Assembly: GCA_964247055.1 (NCBI GenBank)
Contig: OZ176050.1
Location: 248,001-312,000 of the forward strand
DNA from: Paragordius varius
Taxonomy: Eukaryota > Nematomorpha
Reading direction: 5' to 3'
DNA length: 64,000 nucleotides
Below the pieces are notes generated by a model. It did no database searches and was not told the origin of the DNA. It worked only from the letters and a program-made list of their open reading frames with translations. The translations under genes were made by a program, and so were the position numbers. Positions 11,701 through 24,475 of this stretch are shown piece after piece. Positions within the stretch are counted from its first letter, which is position 1. The number at the start of each line of letters is the position of its first letter.

Positions 11701-14700
11701 CCTAAAATCCAAATTTGATCAGGTGATGTCACCATAATTTTTTTTGGGTAGCCCTATGGTAGTTCCATCATCACCCCAAATATTGTCGAGATCGGAGTAT
11801 AAATGTAATTTTTTTGAATTTTTTAAATATTTAAAAAATTTATTTTATACGATTTTAAAAATAAAAATGGCTACCTAAAATCCAAATTTGATCAGGTGAT
11901 GTCGCCATAATTTTTTTTGGGTAGCCCTATAGTAGTTCCATCATCACCCCAAATATTTTGGGGATCGGACTATAAATGTAATTTTTATGAATTTTTTATT
12001 TAAAAAATTTATTTTATACGATTTTAAAAATAAAAATGGCTACCTAAAATCCAAATTTGATCAGGTGATGTCACTATAATTTTTTTTGGGTAGCCCTATG
12101 GTAGTTCCATCATCACCCCAAATATTTTGGGGATCGGACTATAAATGTAATTTTTATGAATTTTTTAAATATTTAAAAAATTTATTTTATACGATTTTAG
12201 AAATGAAAATGGCTACCTAAAATCCAAATTTGATCAGGTGATGTCACCATAATTTTTTTTGGGTAGCCCTATGGTAGTTCCATCATAACCCCAAATATTT
12301 TGGGGATCGGACTATAAATGTAATTTTTATGAATTTTTTAAATTTTTAAAAAATTTATTTTATACGATTTTAAAAATAAAAATGGCTACCTAAAATCCAA
12401 ATTTGATCAGGTGATGTCACTATAATTTTTTTGGGTAGCCCTATGGTAGTTCCATCATCACCCCAAATATTTTGGGGATCGGACTATAAATGTAATTTTT
12501 ATGAATTTTTTAAATATTTAAAAAATTTATTTTATACGATTTTAAAAATAAAAATGGCTACCTAAAATCCAAATTTGATCAGGTGATGTCACCATAATTT
12601 TTTTGGGTAGCCCTATGGTAGTTCCATCATCACCCCGAATACTTTGGGGATCGGACTATAAATGTAATTTTTTTGAATTTTTTAAATATTTAAAAAATTT
12701 ATTTTATACGATTTTAAAAATAAAAATGGCTACCTAAAATCCTTGATCAGGTGATGTCACTATAATTTTTTTGGGTAGCCCTATGGTAGTTCCATCATCA
12801 CCCCAAATATTTTCGAGATAAGAGTATAAATGTAATTTTTATGAATTTTTTAAATATTTAAAAAATTTATTTTATACGATTTTAAAAATAAAAATGGCTA
12901 CCTAAAATCCAAATTTGATCAGGTGATGTCACCATAATTTTTTTGGTAGCCCTATGGTAGTTCCATCATCACCCCAAATATTTTGGGGATCGGACTATAA
13001 ATGTAATTTTTATGAATTTTTTAAATATTTAAAAAATATATTTTATACGATTTTAAAAATAAAAATGGCTACCTAAAATCCAAATTTGATCAGGTGATGT
13101 CGCCATAATTTTTTTTACGTAGCCCTATGGTAGTTCCATCATCACCCCAAATATTTTGGGGATCGGACTATAAATGTAATTTTTATGAATTTTTTAAATA
13201 TTTAAAAAATTTATTTTATACGATTTTAAAAATAAAAATGGCTACCTAAAATCCAAATTTGATCAGGTGATGTCACCTTAATTTTTTTTGGGTAGCCCTA
13301 TGGTAGTTCCATCATCACCCCAAATATTTTGGGGATCGGACTATAAATGTAATTTTTATGAATTTTTTAAATATTTAAAAAATTTATTTTATACGATTTT
13401 AAAAATAAAAATGGCTACCTAAAATCCAAATTTGATCAGGTGATGTCACCATAATTTTTTTTGGGTAGCCCTATGGTAGTTCCATCATCACCCCAAATAT
13501 TGTCGAGATCGGAGTATAAATGTAGTTTTTTTGAATTTTTTAAATATTTAAAAAATTTATTTTATACGATTTTAAAAATAAAAATGGCTACCTAAAATCC
13601 AAATTTGATCAGGTGATGTCGCCATAATTTTTTTTGGGTAGCCCTATAGTAGTTCCATCATCACCCCAAATATTTTGGGGATCGGACTATAAATGTAATT
13701 TTTATGAATTTTTTATTTAAAAAATTTATTTTATACGATTTTAAAAATAAAAATGGCTACCTAAAATGCAAATTTGATCAGGTGATGTCACTATAATTTT
13801 TTTGGGTAGCCCTATGGTAGTTCCATCATCACCCCAAATATTTTCGAGATCGGAGTATAAATGTAATTTTTATTTTTTAAATATTTAAAAAATTTATTTT
13901 ATACGATTTTAAAAATAAAAATGGCTACCTAAAATCCAAATTTGATCAGGTGATGTCGCCATAATTTTTTTTGGGTAGCCCTATGGTAGTTCCATCATCA
14001 CCCCAAATACTTTGGGGATCGGACTATAAATGTAATTTTTATGAATTTTTTAAATATTTAAAAAATTTATTTTATACGATTTTAAAAATAAAAATGGCTA
14101 CCTAAAATCCAAATTTGATCAGGTGATGTCACCATAATTTTTTTTGGGTAGCCCTATGGTAGTTCCATCATCACCCCAAATATTGTCGAGATCGGAGTAT
14201 AAATGTAATTTTTTTGAATTTTTTAAATATTTAAAAAATTTATTTTATACGATTTTAAAAATAAAAATGGCTACCTAAAATCCAAATTTGATCAGGTGAT
14301 GTCGCCATAATTTTTTTTGGGTAGCCCTATAGTAGTTCCATCATCACCCCAAATATTTTGGGGATCGGACTATAAATGTAATTTTTATGAATTTTTTATT
14401 TAAAAAATTTATTTTATACGATTTTAAAAATAAAAATGGCTACCTAAAATGCAAATTTGATCAGGTGATGTCACTATAATTTTTTTGGGTAGCCCTATGG
14501 TAGTTCCATCATCACCCCAAATATTTTCGAGATCGGAGTATAAATGTAATTTTTATTTTTTAAATATTTAAAAAATTTATTTTATACGATTTTAAAAATA
14601 AAAATGGCTACCTAAAATCCAAATTTGATCAGGTGATGTCGCCATAATTTTTTTTGGGTAGCCCTATGGTAGTTCCATCATCACCCCAAATATTTTCGAG

Positions 14701-14820
14701 ATCGGAGTATAAATGTAATTTTTATTTTTTAAATATTTAAAAAATTTATTTTATACGATTTTAAAAATAAAAATGGCTACCTAAAATCCAAATTTGATCA
14801 GGTGATGTCGCCATAATTTT
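8800..14820 (+). repeat. HOR domain 2: 8-mer, 10-mer and 4-mer segments
   Basis: About 8700-9100 recurs at 10080-10480 (offset exactly 1380 bp, 8 monomers), marked by ATAATTATTTTTGGG and CCTTAAATATTTTGGAGG. About 10340-12060 recurs at 12061-13780 (offset 1721 then 1717 bp, 10 monomers), marked by TTTTAGAAATGA, CATCATAACCCC, GAGATAAGAGTAT, AAATATATTTTATACG, a TTTACGTAG start and GTCACCTTAA. A 4-bp loss (TCCTTGATCAGG near 12741) accounts for the change of offset. About 13440-14120 recurs at 14123-14805 (683 bp, 4 monomers), marked by GTCGAG, a shortened palindrome and TGCAAATTTGATC. Edges are approximate. Confidence 0.86.
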
Positions 14821-14825
14821 TTTTG

Positions 14826-16030
14826 GGTAGCCCTATGGTAGTTCCATCATCACCCCAAATACTTTGGGGATCGGACTATAAATGTAATTTTTATGAATTT
14901 TTTAAATATTTAAAAAATTTATTTTATACGATTTTAAAAATAAAAATGGCTACCTAAAATCCAAATTTGATCAGGTGATGTCACCATAATTTTTTTTGGG
15001 TAGCCCTATGGTAGTTCCATCATCACCCCAAATACTTTGGGGATCGGACTATAAATGTAATTTTTATGAATTTTTTAAATATTTAAAAAATTTATTTTAT
15101 ACGATTTTAAAAATAAAAATGGCTACCTAAAATCCAAATTTGATCAGGTGATGTCACCATAATTTTTTTTGGGTAGCCCTATGGTAGTTCCATCATCACC
15201 CCAAATACTTTGGGGATCGGACTATAAATGTAATTTTTATGAATTTTTTAAATATTTAAAAAATTTATTTTATACGATTTTAAAAATAAAAATGGCTACC
15301 TAAAATCCAAATTTGATCAGGTGATGTCGCCATAATTTTTTTTGGGTAGCCCTATGGTAGTTCCATCATCACCCCAAATACTTTGGGGATCGGACTATAA
15401 ATGTAATTTTTATGAATTTTTTAAATATTTAAAAAATTTATTTTATACGATTTTAAAAATAAAAATGGCTACCTAAAATCCAAATTTGATCAGGTGATGT
15501 CACCATAATTTTTTTGGTAGCCCTATGGTAGTTCCATCATCACCCCAAATACTTTGGGGATCGGACTATAAATGTAATTTTTATGAATTTTTTAAATATT
15601 TAAAAAATTTATTTTATACGATTTTAAAAATAAAAATGGCTACCTAAAATCCAAATTTGATCAGGTGATGTCGCCATAATTTTTTTTGGGTAGCCCTATG
15701 GTAGTTCCATCATCACCCCAAATACTTTGGGGATCGGACTATAAATGTAATTTTTATGAATTTTTTAAATATTTAAAAAATTTATTTTATACTATTTTAA
15801 AAATAAAAATGGCTACCTAAAATCCAAATTTGATCAGGTGATGTCACCATAATTTTTTTTGGGTAGCCCTATGGTAGTTCCATCATCACCCCAAATACTT
15901 TGGGGATCGGACTATAAATGTAATTTTTATGAATTTTTTAAATATTTAAAAAATTTATTTTATACGATTTTAAAAATAAAAATGGCTACCTAAAATCCAA
16001 ATTTGATCAGGTGATGTCACCATAATTTGT
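14826..16030 (+). repeat. Seven consecutive monomers of one subtype (local homogenisation)
   Basis: Seven successive monomers carry the same CCCCAAATACTTTGGGG core, with AATAC near 14859, 15031, 15204, 15378, 15549, 15721 and 15894. Elsewhere in the array neighbouring monomers usually differ in subtype. This subtype has A at the position where the common GAATAC class has G, so it is intermediate between the two GGGG classes. The last three bases of the GTC motif still vary (ACC or GCC), and one copy has a shorter T-run with GGTAGCC. The block looks like a recent single-monomer expansion or conversion tract. Confidence 0.85.
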
Positions 16031-19000
16031 TTTGGGTAGCCCTATGGTAGTTCCATCATCACCCCAAATATTTTCGAGATCGGAGTATAAATGTAATTTT
16101 TATGAATTTTTTAAATATTTAAAAAATTTATTTTATACGATTTTAAAAATAAAAATGGCTACCTAAAATCCAAATTTGATCAGGTGATGTCACCATAATT
16201 TTTTTGGTAGCCCTATGGTAGTTCCATCATCACCCCAAATATTTTGGGGATCGGACTATAAATGTAATTTTTATGAATTTTTTAAATATTTAAAAAATTT
16301 ATTTTATACGATTTTAAAAATAAAAATGGCTACCTAAAATCCAAATTTGATCAGGTGATGTCGCCATAATTTTTTTTACGTAGCCCTATGGTAGTTCCAT
16401 CATCACCCCAAATACTTTGGGGATCGGACTATAAATGTAATTTTTATAAATTTTTTAAATATTTAAAAAATTTATTTTATACGATTTTAAAAATAAAAAT
16501 GGCTACCTAAAATCCAAATTTGATCAGGTGATGTCACCATAATTTTTTTTGGGTAGCCCTATGGTAGTTCCATCATCACCCCAAATATTTTCGAGATAGG
16601 AGTATAAATGTAATTTTTATGAATTTTTTAAATATTTAAAAAATTTATTTTATACGATTTAAAAATAAAAATGGCTACCTAAAATCCAAATTTGATCAGG
16701 TGATGTCATTATAATTTTTTTTGGGTAGCCCTATGGTAGTTCCATCATCACCCCAAATATTTTGGGGATCGGACTATAAATGTAATTTTTATGAATTTTT
16801 TAAATATTTAAAAAATTTATTTTATACGATTTTAAAAATAAAAATGGCTACCTAAAATCCAAATTTGATCAGGTGATGTCGCCATAATTTTTTTACGTAG
16901 CCCTATGGTAGTTCCATCATCACCCCAAATATTTTGGGGATCGGACTATAAATGTAATTTTTATGAATTTTTTAAATATTTAAAAAATTTATTTTATACG
17001 ATTTTAAAAATAAAAATGGCTACCTAAAATCCAAATTTGATCAGGTGATGTCACCTTAATTTTTTTTGGGTAGCCCTATGGTAGTTCCATCATCACCCCA
17101 AATATTTTCGAGATCGGAGTATAAATGTAATTTTTATGAATTTTTTAAATATTTAAAAAATTTATTTTATACGATTTTAAAAATAAAAATGGCTACCTAA
17201 AATCCAAATTTGATCAGGTGATGTCACCATAATTTTTTTTGGGTAGCCCTATGGTAGTTCCATCATCACCCCAAATATTGTCGAGATCGGAGTATAAATG
17301 TAATTTTTATGAATTTTTTAAATATTTAAAAAATTTATTTTATACGATTTTAAAAATAAAAATGGCTATCTAAAATCCAAATTTGATCAGGTGATGTCAC
17401 CATAATTTTTTTTGGGTAGCCCTATGGTAGTTCCATCATCACCCCAAATACTTTGGGGATCGGACTATAAATGTAATTTTTATGAATTTTTTAAATATTT
17501 AAAAAATTTATTTTATACGATTTTAAAAATAAAAATGGCTACCTAAAATCCAAATTTGATCAGGTGATGTCACCATAATTTGTTTTGGGTAGCCCTATGG
17601 TAGTTCCATCATCACCCCAAATATTTTCGAGATCGGAGTATAAATGTAATTTTTATGAATTTTTTAAATATTTAAAAAATTTATTTTATACGATTTTAAA
17701 AATAAAAATGGCTACCTAAAATCCAAATTTGATCAGGTGATGTCACCATAATTTTTTTGGTAGCCCTATGGTAGTTCCATCATCACCCCAAATATTTTGG
17801 GGATCGGACTATAAATGTAATTTTTATGAATTTTTTAAATATTTCAAAAATTTTTTTTATACGATTTTAAAAATAAAAATGGCTACCTAAAATCCAAATT
17901 TGATCAGGTGATGTCGCCATAATTTTTTTTACGTAGCCCTATGGTAGTTCCATCATCACCCCAAATACTTTGGGGATCGGACTATAAATGTAATTTTTAT
18001 AAATTTTTTAAATATTTAAAAAATTTATTTTATACGATTTTAAAAATAAAAATGGCTACCTAAAATCCAAATTTGATCAGGTGATGTCACCATAATTTTT
18101 TTTGGGTAGCCCTATGGTAGTTCCATCATCACCCCAAATATTTTCGAGATAGGAGTATAAATGTAATTTTTATGAATTTTTTAAATATTTAAAAAATTTA
18201 TTTTATACGATTTAAAAATAAAAATGGCTACCTAAAATCCAAATTTGATCAGGTGATGTCATTATAATTTTTTTTGGGTAGCCCTATGGTAGTTCCATCA
18301 TCACCCCAAATATTTTGGGGATCGGACTATAAATGTAATTTTTATGAATTTTTTAAATATTTAAAAAATTTATTTTATACGATTTTAAAAATAAAAATGG
18401 CTACCTAAAATCCAAATTTGATCAGGTGATGTCGCCATAATTTTTTTACGTAGCCCTATGGTAGTTCCATCATCACCCCAAATATTTTGGGGATCGGACT
18501 ATAAATGTAATTTTTATGAATTTTTTAAATATTTAAAAAATTTATTTTATACGATTTTAAAAATAAAAATGGCTACCTAAAATCCAAATTTGATCAGGTG
18601 ATGTCACCTTAATTTTTTTTGGGTAGCCCTATGGTAGTTCCATCATCACCCCAAATATTTTCGAGATCGGAGTATAAATGTAATTTTTATGAATTTTTTA
18701 AATATTTAAAAAATTTATTTTATACGATTTTAAAAATAAAAATGGCTACCTAAAATCCAAATTTGATCAGGTGATGTCACCATAATTTTTTTTGGGTAGC
18801 CCTATGGTAGTTCCATCATCACCCCAAATATTGTCGAGATCGGAGTATAAATGTAATTTTTATGAATTTTTTAAATATTTAAAAAATTTATTTTATACGA
18901 TTTTAAAAATAAAAATGGCTATCTAAAATCCAAATTTGATCAGGTGATGTCACCATAATTTTTTTTGGGTAGCCCTATGGTAGTTCCATCATCACCCCAA

Positions 19001-19135
19001 ATACTTTGGGGATCGGACTATAAATGTAATTTTTATGAATTTTTTAAATATTTAAAAAATTTATTTTATACGATTTTAAAAATAAAAATGGCTACCTAAA
19101 ATCCAAATTTGATCAGGTGATGTCACCATAATTTT
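16030..19135 (+). repeat. 9-monomer HOR, two copies (offset 1553 bp)
   Basis: The AATTTGTTTTGGG variant at about 16025 recurs at about 17578. The 1553-bp offset is then supported by TTTACGTAG with ACTTTGGGG, GAGATAGGAGTAT (about 16593/18147), ACGATTTAAAAATAAA, GTCATT, TTTACGTAG with a shortened T-run, GTCACCTTAA, GTCGAG and GGCTATCTAAAA. The second copy has a private change near 17844 (ATTTCAAAAATTTTTTTT). The same AATTTGTTTTGGG variant at about 9841 suggests an older relation with domain 2. Confidence 0.87.
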
Positions 19136-20900
19136 TTTTGGGTAGCCCTATGGTAGTTCCATCATCACCCCAAATATTTTGGGGATCGGACTATAAATGT
19201 AATTTTTATGAATTTTTTAAATATTTAAAAAATTTATTTTATACGATTTTAAAAATAAAAATGGCTACCTAAAATCCAAATTTGATCAGGTGATGTCGCC
19301 ATAATTTTTTTTGGGTAGTCCTATGGTAGTTCCATCATCACCCCAAATACTTTGGGGATCGGACTATAAATGTAATTTTTATAAATTTTTTAAATATTTA
19401 AAAAATTTATTTTATACGATTTTAAAAATAAAAATGGCTACCTAAAATCCAAATTTGATCAGGTGATGTCACCATAATTTTTTTTGGGTAGCCCTATGGT
19501 AGTTCCATCATCACCCCAAATATTTTCGAGATTGGAGTATAAATGTAATTTTTATGAATTTTTTAAATATTTAAAAAATTTATTTTATACGATTTTAAAA
19601 ATAAAAATGGCTACCTAAAATCCAAATTTGATCAGGTGATGTCACCATAATTTTTTTTGGGTAGCCCTATGGTAGTTCCATCATCACCCCAAATATTGTC
19701 GAGATCGGAGTATAAATGTAATTTTTATGAATTTTTTAAATATTTAAAAAATTTATTTTATACGATTTTAAAAATAAAAATGGCTATCTAAAATCCAAAT
19801 TTGATCAGGTGATGTCACCATAATTTTTTTTGGGTAGCCCTATGGTAGTTCCATGATCACCCCAAATATTTTGGGGATCGGACTATAAATGTAATTTTTA
19901 TGAATTTTTTAAATATTTAAAAAATTTATTTTATACGATTTTAAAAATAAAAATGGCTACCTAAAATCCAAATTTGATCAGGTGATGTCGCCATAATTTT
20001 TTTTGGGTAGTCCTATGGTAGTTCCATCATCACCCCAAATACTTTGGGGATCGGACTATAAATGTAATTTTTATAAATTTTTTAAATATTTAAAAAATTT
20101 ATTTTATACGATTTTAAAAATAAAAATGGCTACCTAAAATCCAAATTTCATCAGGTGATGTCACCATAATTTTTTTTGGGTAGCCCTATGGTAGTTCCAT
20201 CATCACCCCAAATATTTTCGAGATTGGAGTATAAATGTAATTTTTATGAATTTTTTAAATATTTAAAAAATTTATTTTATACGATTTTAAAAATAAAAAT
20301 GGCTACCTAAAATCCAAATTTGATCAGGTGATGTCACCATAATTTTTTTTGGGTAGCCCTATGGTAGTTCCATCATCACCCCAAATATTTTGGGGATCGG
20401 ACTATAAATGTAATTTTTATGAATTTTTTAAATATTTAAAAAATTTATTTTATACGATTTTAAAAATAAAAATGGCTACCTAAAATCCAAATTTGATCAG
20501 GTGATGTCGCCATAATTTTTTTTACGTAGCCCTATGGTAGTTCCATCATCACCCCAAATATTTTGGGGATCGGACTATAAATGTAATTTTTATGAATTTT
20601 TTAAATATTTAAAAAATTTATTTTATACGATTTTAAAAATAAAAATGGCTACCTAAAATCCAAATTTGATCAGGTGATGTCACCTTAATTTTTTTTGGGT
20701 AGCCCTATGGTAGTTCCATCATCACCCCAAATATTTTCGAGATCGGAGTATAAATGTAATTTTTATGAATTTTTTATTTAAAAAATTTATTTTATACGAT
20801 TTTAAAAATAAAAATGGCTACCTAAAATCCAAATTTGATCAGGTGATGTCACCATAATTTTTTTTGGGTAGCCCTATGGTAGTTCCATCATCACCCCAAA
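19135..20900 (+). repeat. 4-monomer HOR and transition segment
   Basis: A four-monomer string marked by GGGTAGTCCTATGG (19313 and 20005), ACTTTGGGG with TTTATAAATT, and GAGATTGGAGTAT (about 19530 and 20222) repeats with a 692-bp offset. From about 20330 the order again resembles the end of the 9-mer (TTTACGTAG, GTCACCTTAA, CGAG with a shortened palindrome, GTCGAG). One copy carries CCATGATCACC near 19852, a private substitution in the otherwise conserved CATCATCACC motif. Confidence 0.82.
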
Positions 20901-22420
20901 TATTGTCGAGATCGGATTATAAATGTAATTTTTTTGAATTTTTTAAATATTTAAAAAATTTATTTTATACGATTTTAAAAATAAAAATGGCTACCTAAAA
21001 TCCAAATTTGATCAGGTGATGTCACCATAATTTTTTTTGGGTAGCCCTATGGTAGTTCCATCATCACCCCAAATATTTTCGAGATCGGAGTATAAATGTA
21101 ATTTTTATGAATTTTTTAAATATTTAAAAAATTTATTTTATACGATTTTAAAAATAAAAATGGCTACCTAAAATCCAAATTTGATCAGGTGATGTCACTA
21201 TAATTTTTTTGGGTAGCCCTATGGTAGTTCCATCATCACACCAAATATTTTGGGGATCGGACTATAAATGTAATTTTTATGAATTTTTTAAATATTTAAA
21301 AAATTTATTTTATACGATTTTAAAAATAAAAATGGCTACCTAAAATCCAAATTTGATCAGGTGATGTCGCCATAATTTTTTTTGGGTAGCCCTATGGTAG
21401 TTCCATCATCACCCCGAATATTTTGGGGATCGGAGTATAAATGTAATTTTTATGAATTTTTTAAATATTTAAAAAATTTATTTTATACGATTTTAAAAAT
21501 AAAAATGGCTACCTAAAATCCAAATTTGATCAGGTGATGTCGCCATAATTTTTTTTGGGTAGCCCTATGGTAGTTCCATCATCACCCCGAATACTTTGGG
21601 GATCTGACTATAAATGTAATTTTTATGAATTTTTTAAATATTTAAAAAATTTATTTTATACGATTTTAAAAATAAAAATGGCTACCTAAAATCCAAATTT
21701 GATCAGGTGATGTCACCATAATTTTTTTTGGGTAGCCCTATGGTAGTTCCATCATCACCCCAAATATTTTCGAGATCGGAGTATAAATGTAATTTTTATG
21801 AATTTTTTAAATATTTAAAAAATTTATTTTATACGATTTTAAAAATAAAAATGGCTACCTAAAATCCAAATTTGATCAGGTGATGTCACTATAATTTTTT
21901 TGGGTAGCCCTATGGTAGTTCCATCATCACACCAAATATTTTGGGGATCGGACTATAAATGTAATTTTTATGAATTTTTTAAATATTTAAAAAATTTATT
22001 TTATACGATTTTAAAAATAAAAATGGCTACCTAAAATCCAAATTTGATCAGGTGATGTCGCCATAATTTTTTTTGGGTAGCCCTATGGTAGTTCCATCAT
22101 CACCCCGAATATTTTGGGGATCGGAGTATAAATGTAATTTTTATGAATTTTTTAAATATTTAAAAAATTTATTTTATACGATTTTAAAAATAAAAATGGC
22201 TACCTAAAATCCAAATTTGATCAGGTGATGTCGCCATAATTTTTTTTGGGTAGCCCTATGGTAGTTCCATCATCACCCCGAATACTTTGGGGATCTGACT
22301 ATAAATGTAATTTTTATGAATTTTTTAAATATTTTAAAAATTTATTTTATACGATTTTAAAAATAAAAATGGCTACCTAAAATCCAAATTTGATCAGGTG
22401 ATGTCGCCATAATTTTTTTT
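20900..22420 (+). repeat. 4-monomer HOR (offset 691 bp)
   Basis: The monomers marked by CATCACACCAAATATT (21237 and 21928), CCCCGAATATTTTGGGG, and GGGGATCTGAC (GATCTGAC at 21601 and 22292) repeat once with a 691-bp offset. The substitution GATCGG to GATCTG lies at a CpG-containing site that is otherwise almost invariant, so it is a good tag. The second copy has an altered palindrome (AAATATTTTAAAAA). Confidence 0.84.
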
Positions 22421-24475
22421 GGGTAGCCCTATAGTAGTTCCATCATCACCCCAAATATTTTGGGGATCCGACTATAAATGTAATTTTTATGAATTTTTTA
22501 AATATTTGAAAAATTTATTTTATACGATTTAAAAAAAAAAAAATGGCTACCTAAAATCCAAATTTGATCAGGTGATGTCACCATAATTTTTTTTGGGTAG
22601 CCCTATGGTAGTTCCATCATCACCCCAAATATTTTCGAGATCGGAGTATAAATGTAATTTTTATAAATTTTTTAAATATTTAAAAAATTTATTTTATACG
22701 ATTTTAAAAATAAAAATGGCTACCTAAAATCCAAATTTGATCAGGTGATGTCGCCATAATTTTTTTTGGGTAGCCCTATGGTAGTTCCATCATCACCCCA
22801 AATATTTTGGGGATCGGACTATAAATGTAATTTTTATGAATTTTTTAAATATTTAAAAAATTTATTTTATACGATTTTAAAAATAAAAATGGCTACCTAA
22901 AATCCAAATTTGATCAGGTGATGTCACTATAATTTTTTTGGGTAGCCCTATGGTAGTTCCATCATAACCCCAAATATTTTGGGGATCGGACTATAAATGT
23001 AATTTTTATGAATTTTTTAAATATTTAAAAAATTTATTTTATACGATTTTAAAAATAAAAATGGCTACCTAAAATCCAAATTTGATCAGGTGATGTCGCC
23101 ATAATTTTTTTTGGGTAGCCCTATGGTAGTTCCATCATCACCCCAAATATTTTGGGGATCGGATTTTAAATGTAATTTTTATGAATTTTTTAAATATTTA
23201 AAAAATTTATTTTATACGATTTTAAAAATAAAAATGGCTACCTAAAATCCAAATTTGATCAGGTGATGTCACCATAATTTTTTTTGGGTAGCCCTATGAT
23301 AGTTCCATCATCACCCCAAATATTTTCGAGATCGGAGTATAAATGTAATTTTTATGAATTTTTTAAATATTTAAAAAATTTATTTTATACGATTTTAAAA
23401 ATAAAAATGGCTACCTAAAATCCAAATTTGATCAGGTGATGTCACTATAATTTTTTTGGGTAGCCTATGGTAGTTCCATCATCACCCCAAATATTTTGGG
23501 GATCGGAGTATAAATGTAATTTTTATGAATTTTTTAAATATTTATTTATTTTATACGATTTTAAAAATAAAAATGGCTACCTAAAATCCAAATTTGATCA
23601 GGTGATGTCGCCATAATTTTTTTTGGGTAGCCCTATGGTAGTTCCATCATCACCCCGAATACTTTGGGGATCTGACTATAAATGTAATTTTTATGAATTT
23701 TTTAAATATTTTAAAAATTTATTTTATACGATTTTAAAAATAAAAATGGCTACCTAAAATCCAAATTTGATCAGGTGATGTCGCCATAATTTTTTTTGGG
23801 TAGCCCTATAGTAGTTCCATCATCACCCCAAATATTTTGGGGATCCGACTATAAATGTAATTTTTATGAATTTTTTAAATATTTGAAAAATTTATTTTAT
23901 ACGATTTAAAAAAAAAAAAATGGCTACCTAAAATCCAAATTTGATCAGGTGATGTCACCATAATTTTTTTTGGGTAGCCCTATGGTAGTTCCATCATCAC
24001 CCCAAATATTTTCGAGATCGGAGTATAAATGTAATTTTTATAAATTTTTTAAATATTTAAAAAATTTATTTTATACGATTTTAAAAATAAAAATGGCTAC
24101 CTAAAATCCAAATTTGATCAGGTGATGTCGCCATAATTTTTTTTGGGTAGCCCTATGGTAGTTCCATCATCACCCCAAATATTTTGGGGATCGGACTATA
24201 AATGTAATTTTTATGAATTTTTTAAATATTTAAAAAATTTATTTTATACGATTTTAAAAATAAAAATGGCTACCTAAAATCCAAATTTGATCAGGTGATG
24301 TCACTATAATTTTTTTGGGTAGCCCTATGGTAGTTCCATCATAACCCCAAATATTTTGGGGATCGGACTATAAATGTAATTTTTATGAATTTTTTAAATA
24401 TTTAAAAAATTTATTTTATACGATTTTAAAAATAAAAATGGCTACCTAAAATCCAAATTTGATCAGGTGATGTCG
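22240..24475 (+). repeat. 8-monomer HOR (offset about 1377 bp)
   Basis: The string starting with the GATCTGAC monomer (22292) recurs at 23669. It is followed in both copies by the BamHI-creating GGGGATCCGAC variant (about 22465 and 23841), an expanded A-run after TACGATTT (about 22528 and 23905), a TTTATAAATT monomer, and a CATCATAACCCC monomer. The copies part near 23090/24475. The 8-mer is a little short of 8 x 173 because one monomer near 23540 has lost five A next to the palindrome and another (23460) reads GGGTAGCCTATGG, lacking bases. Confidence 0.84.
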
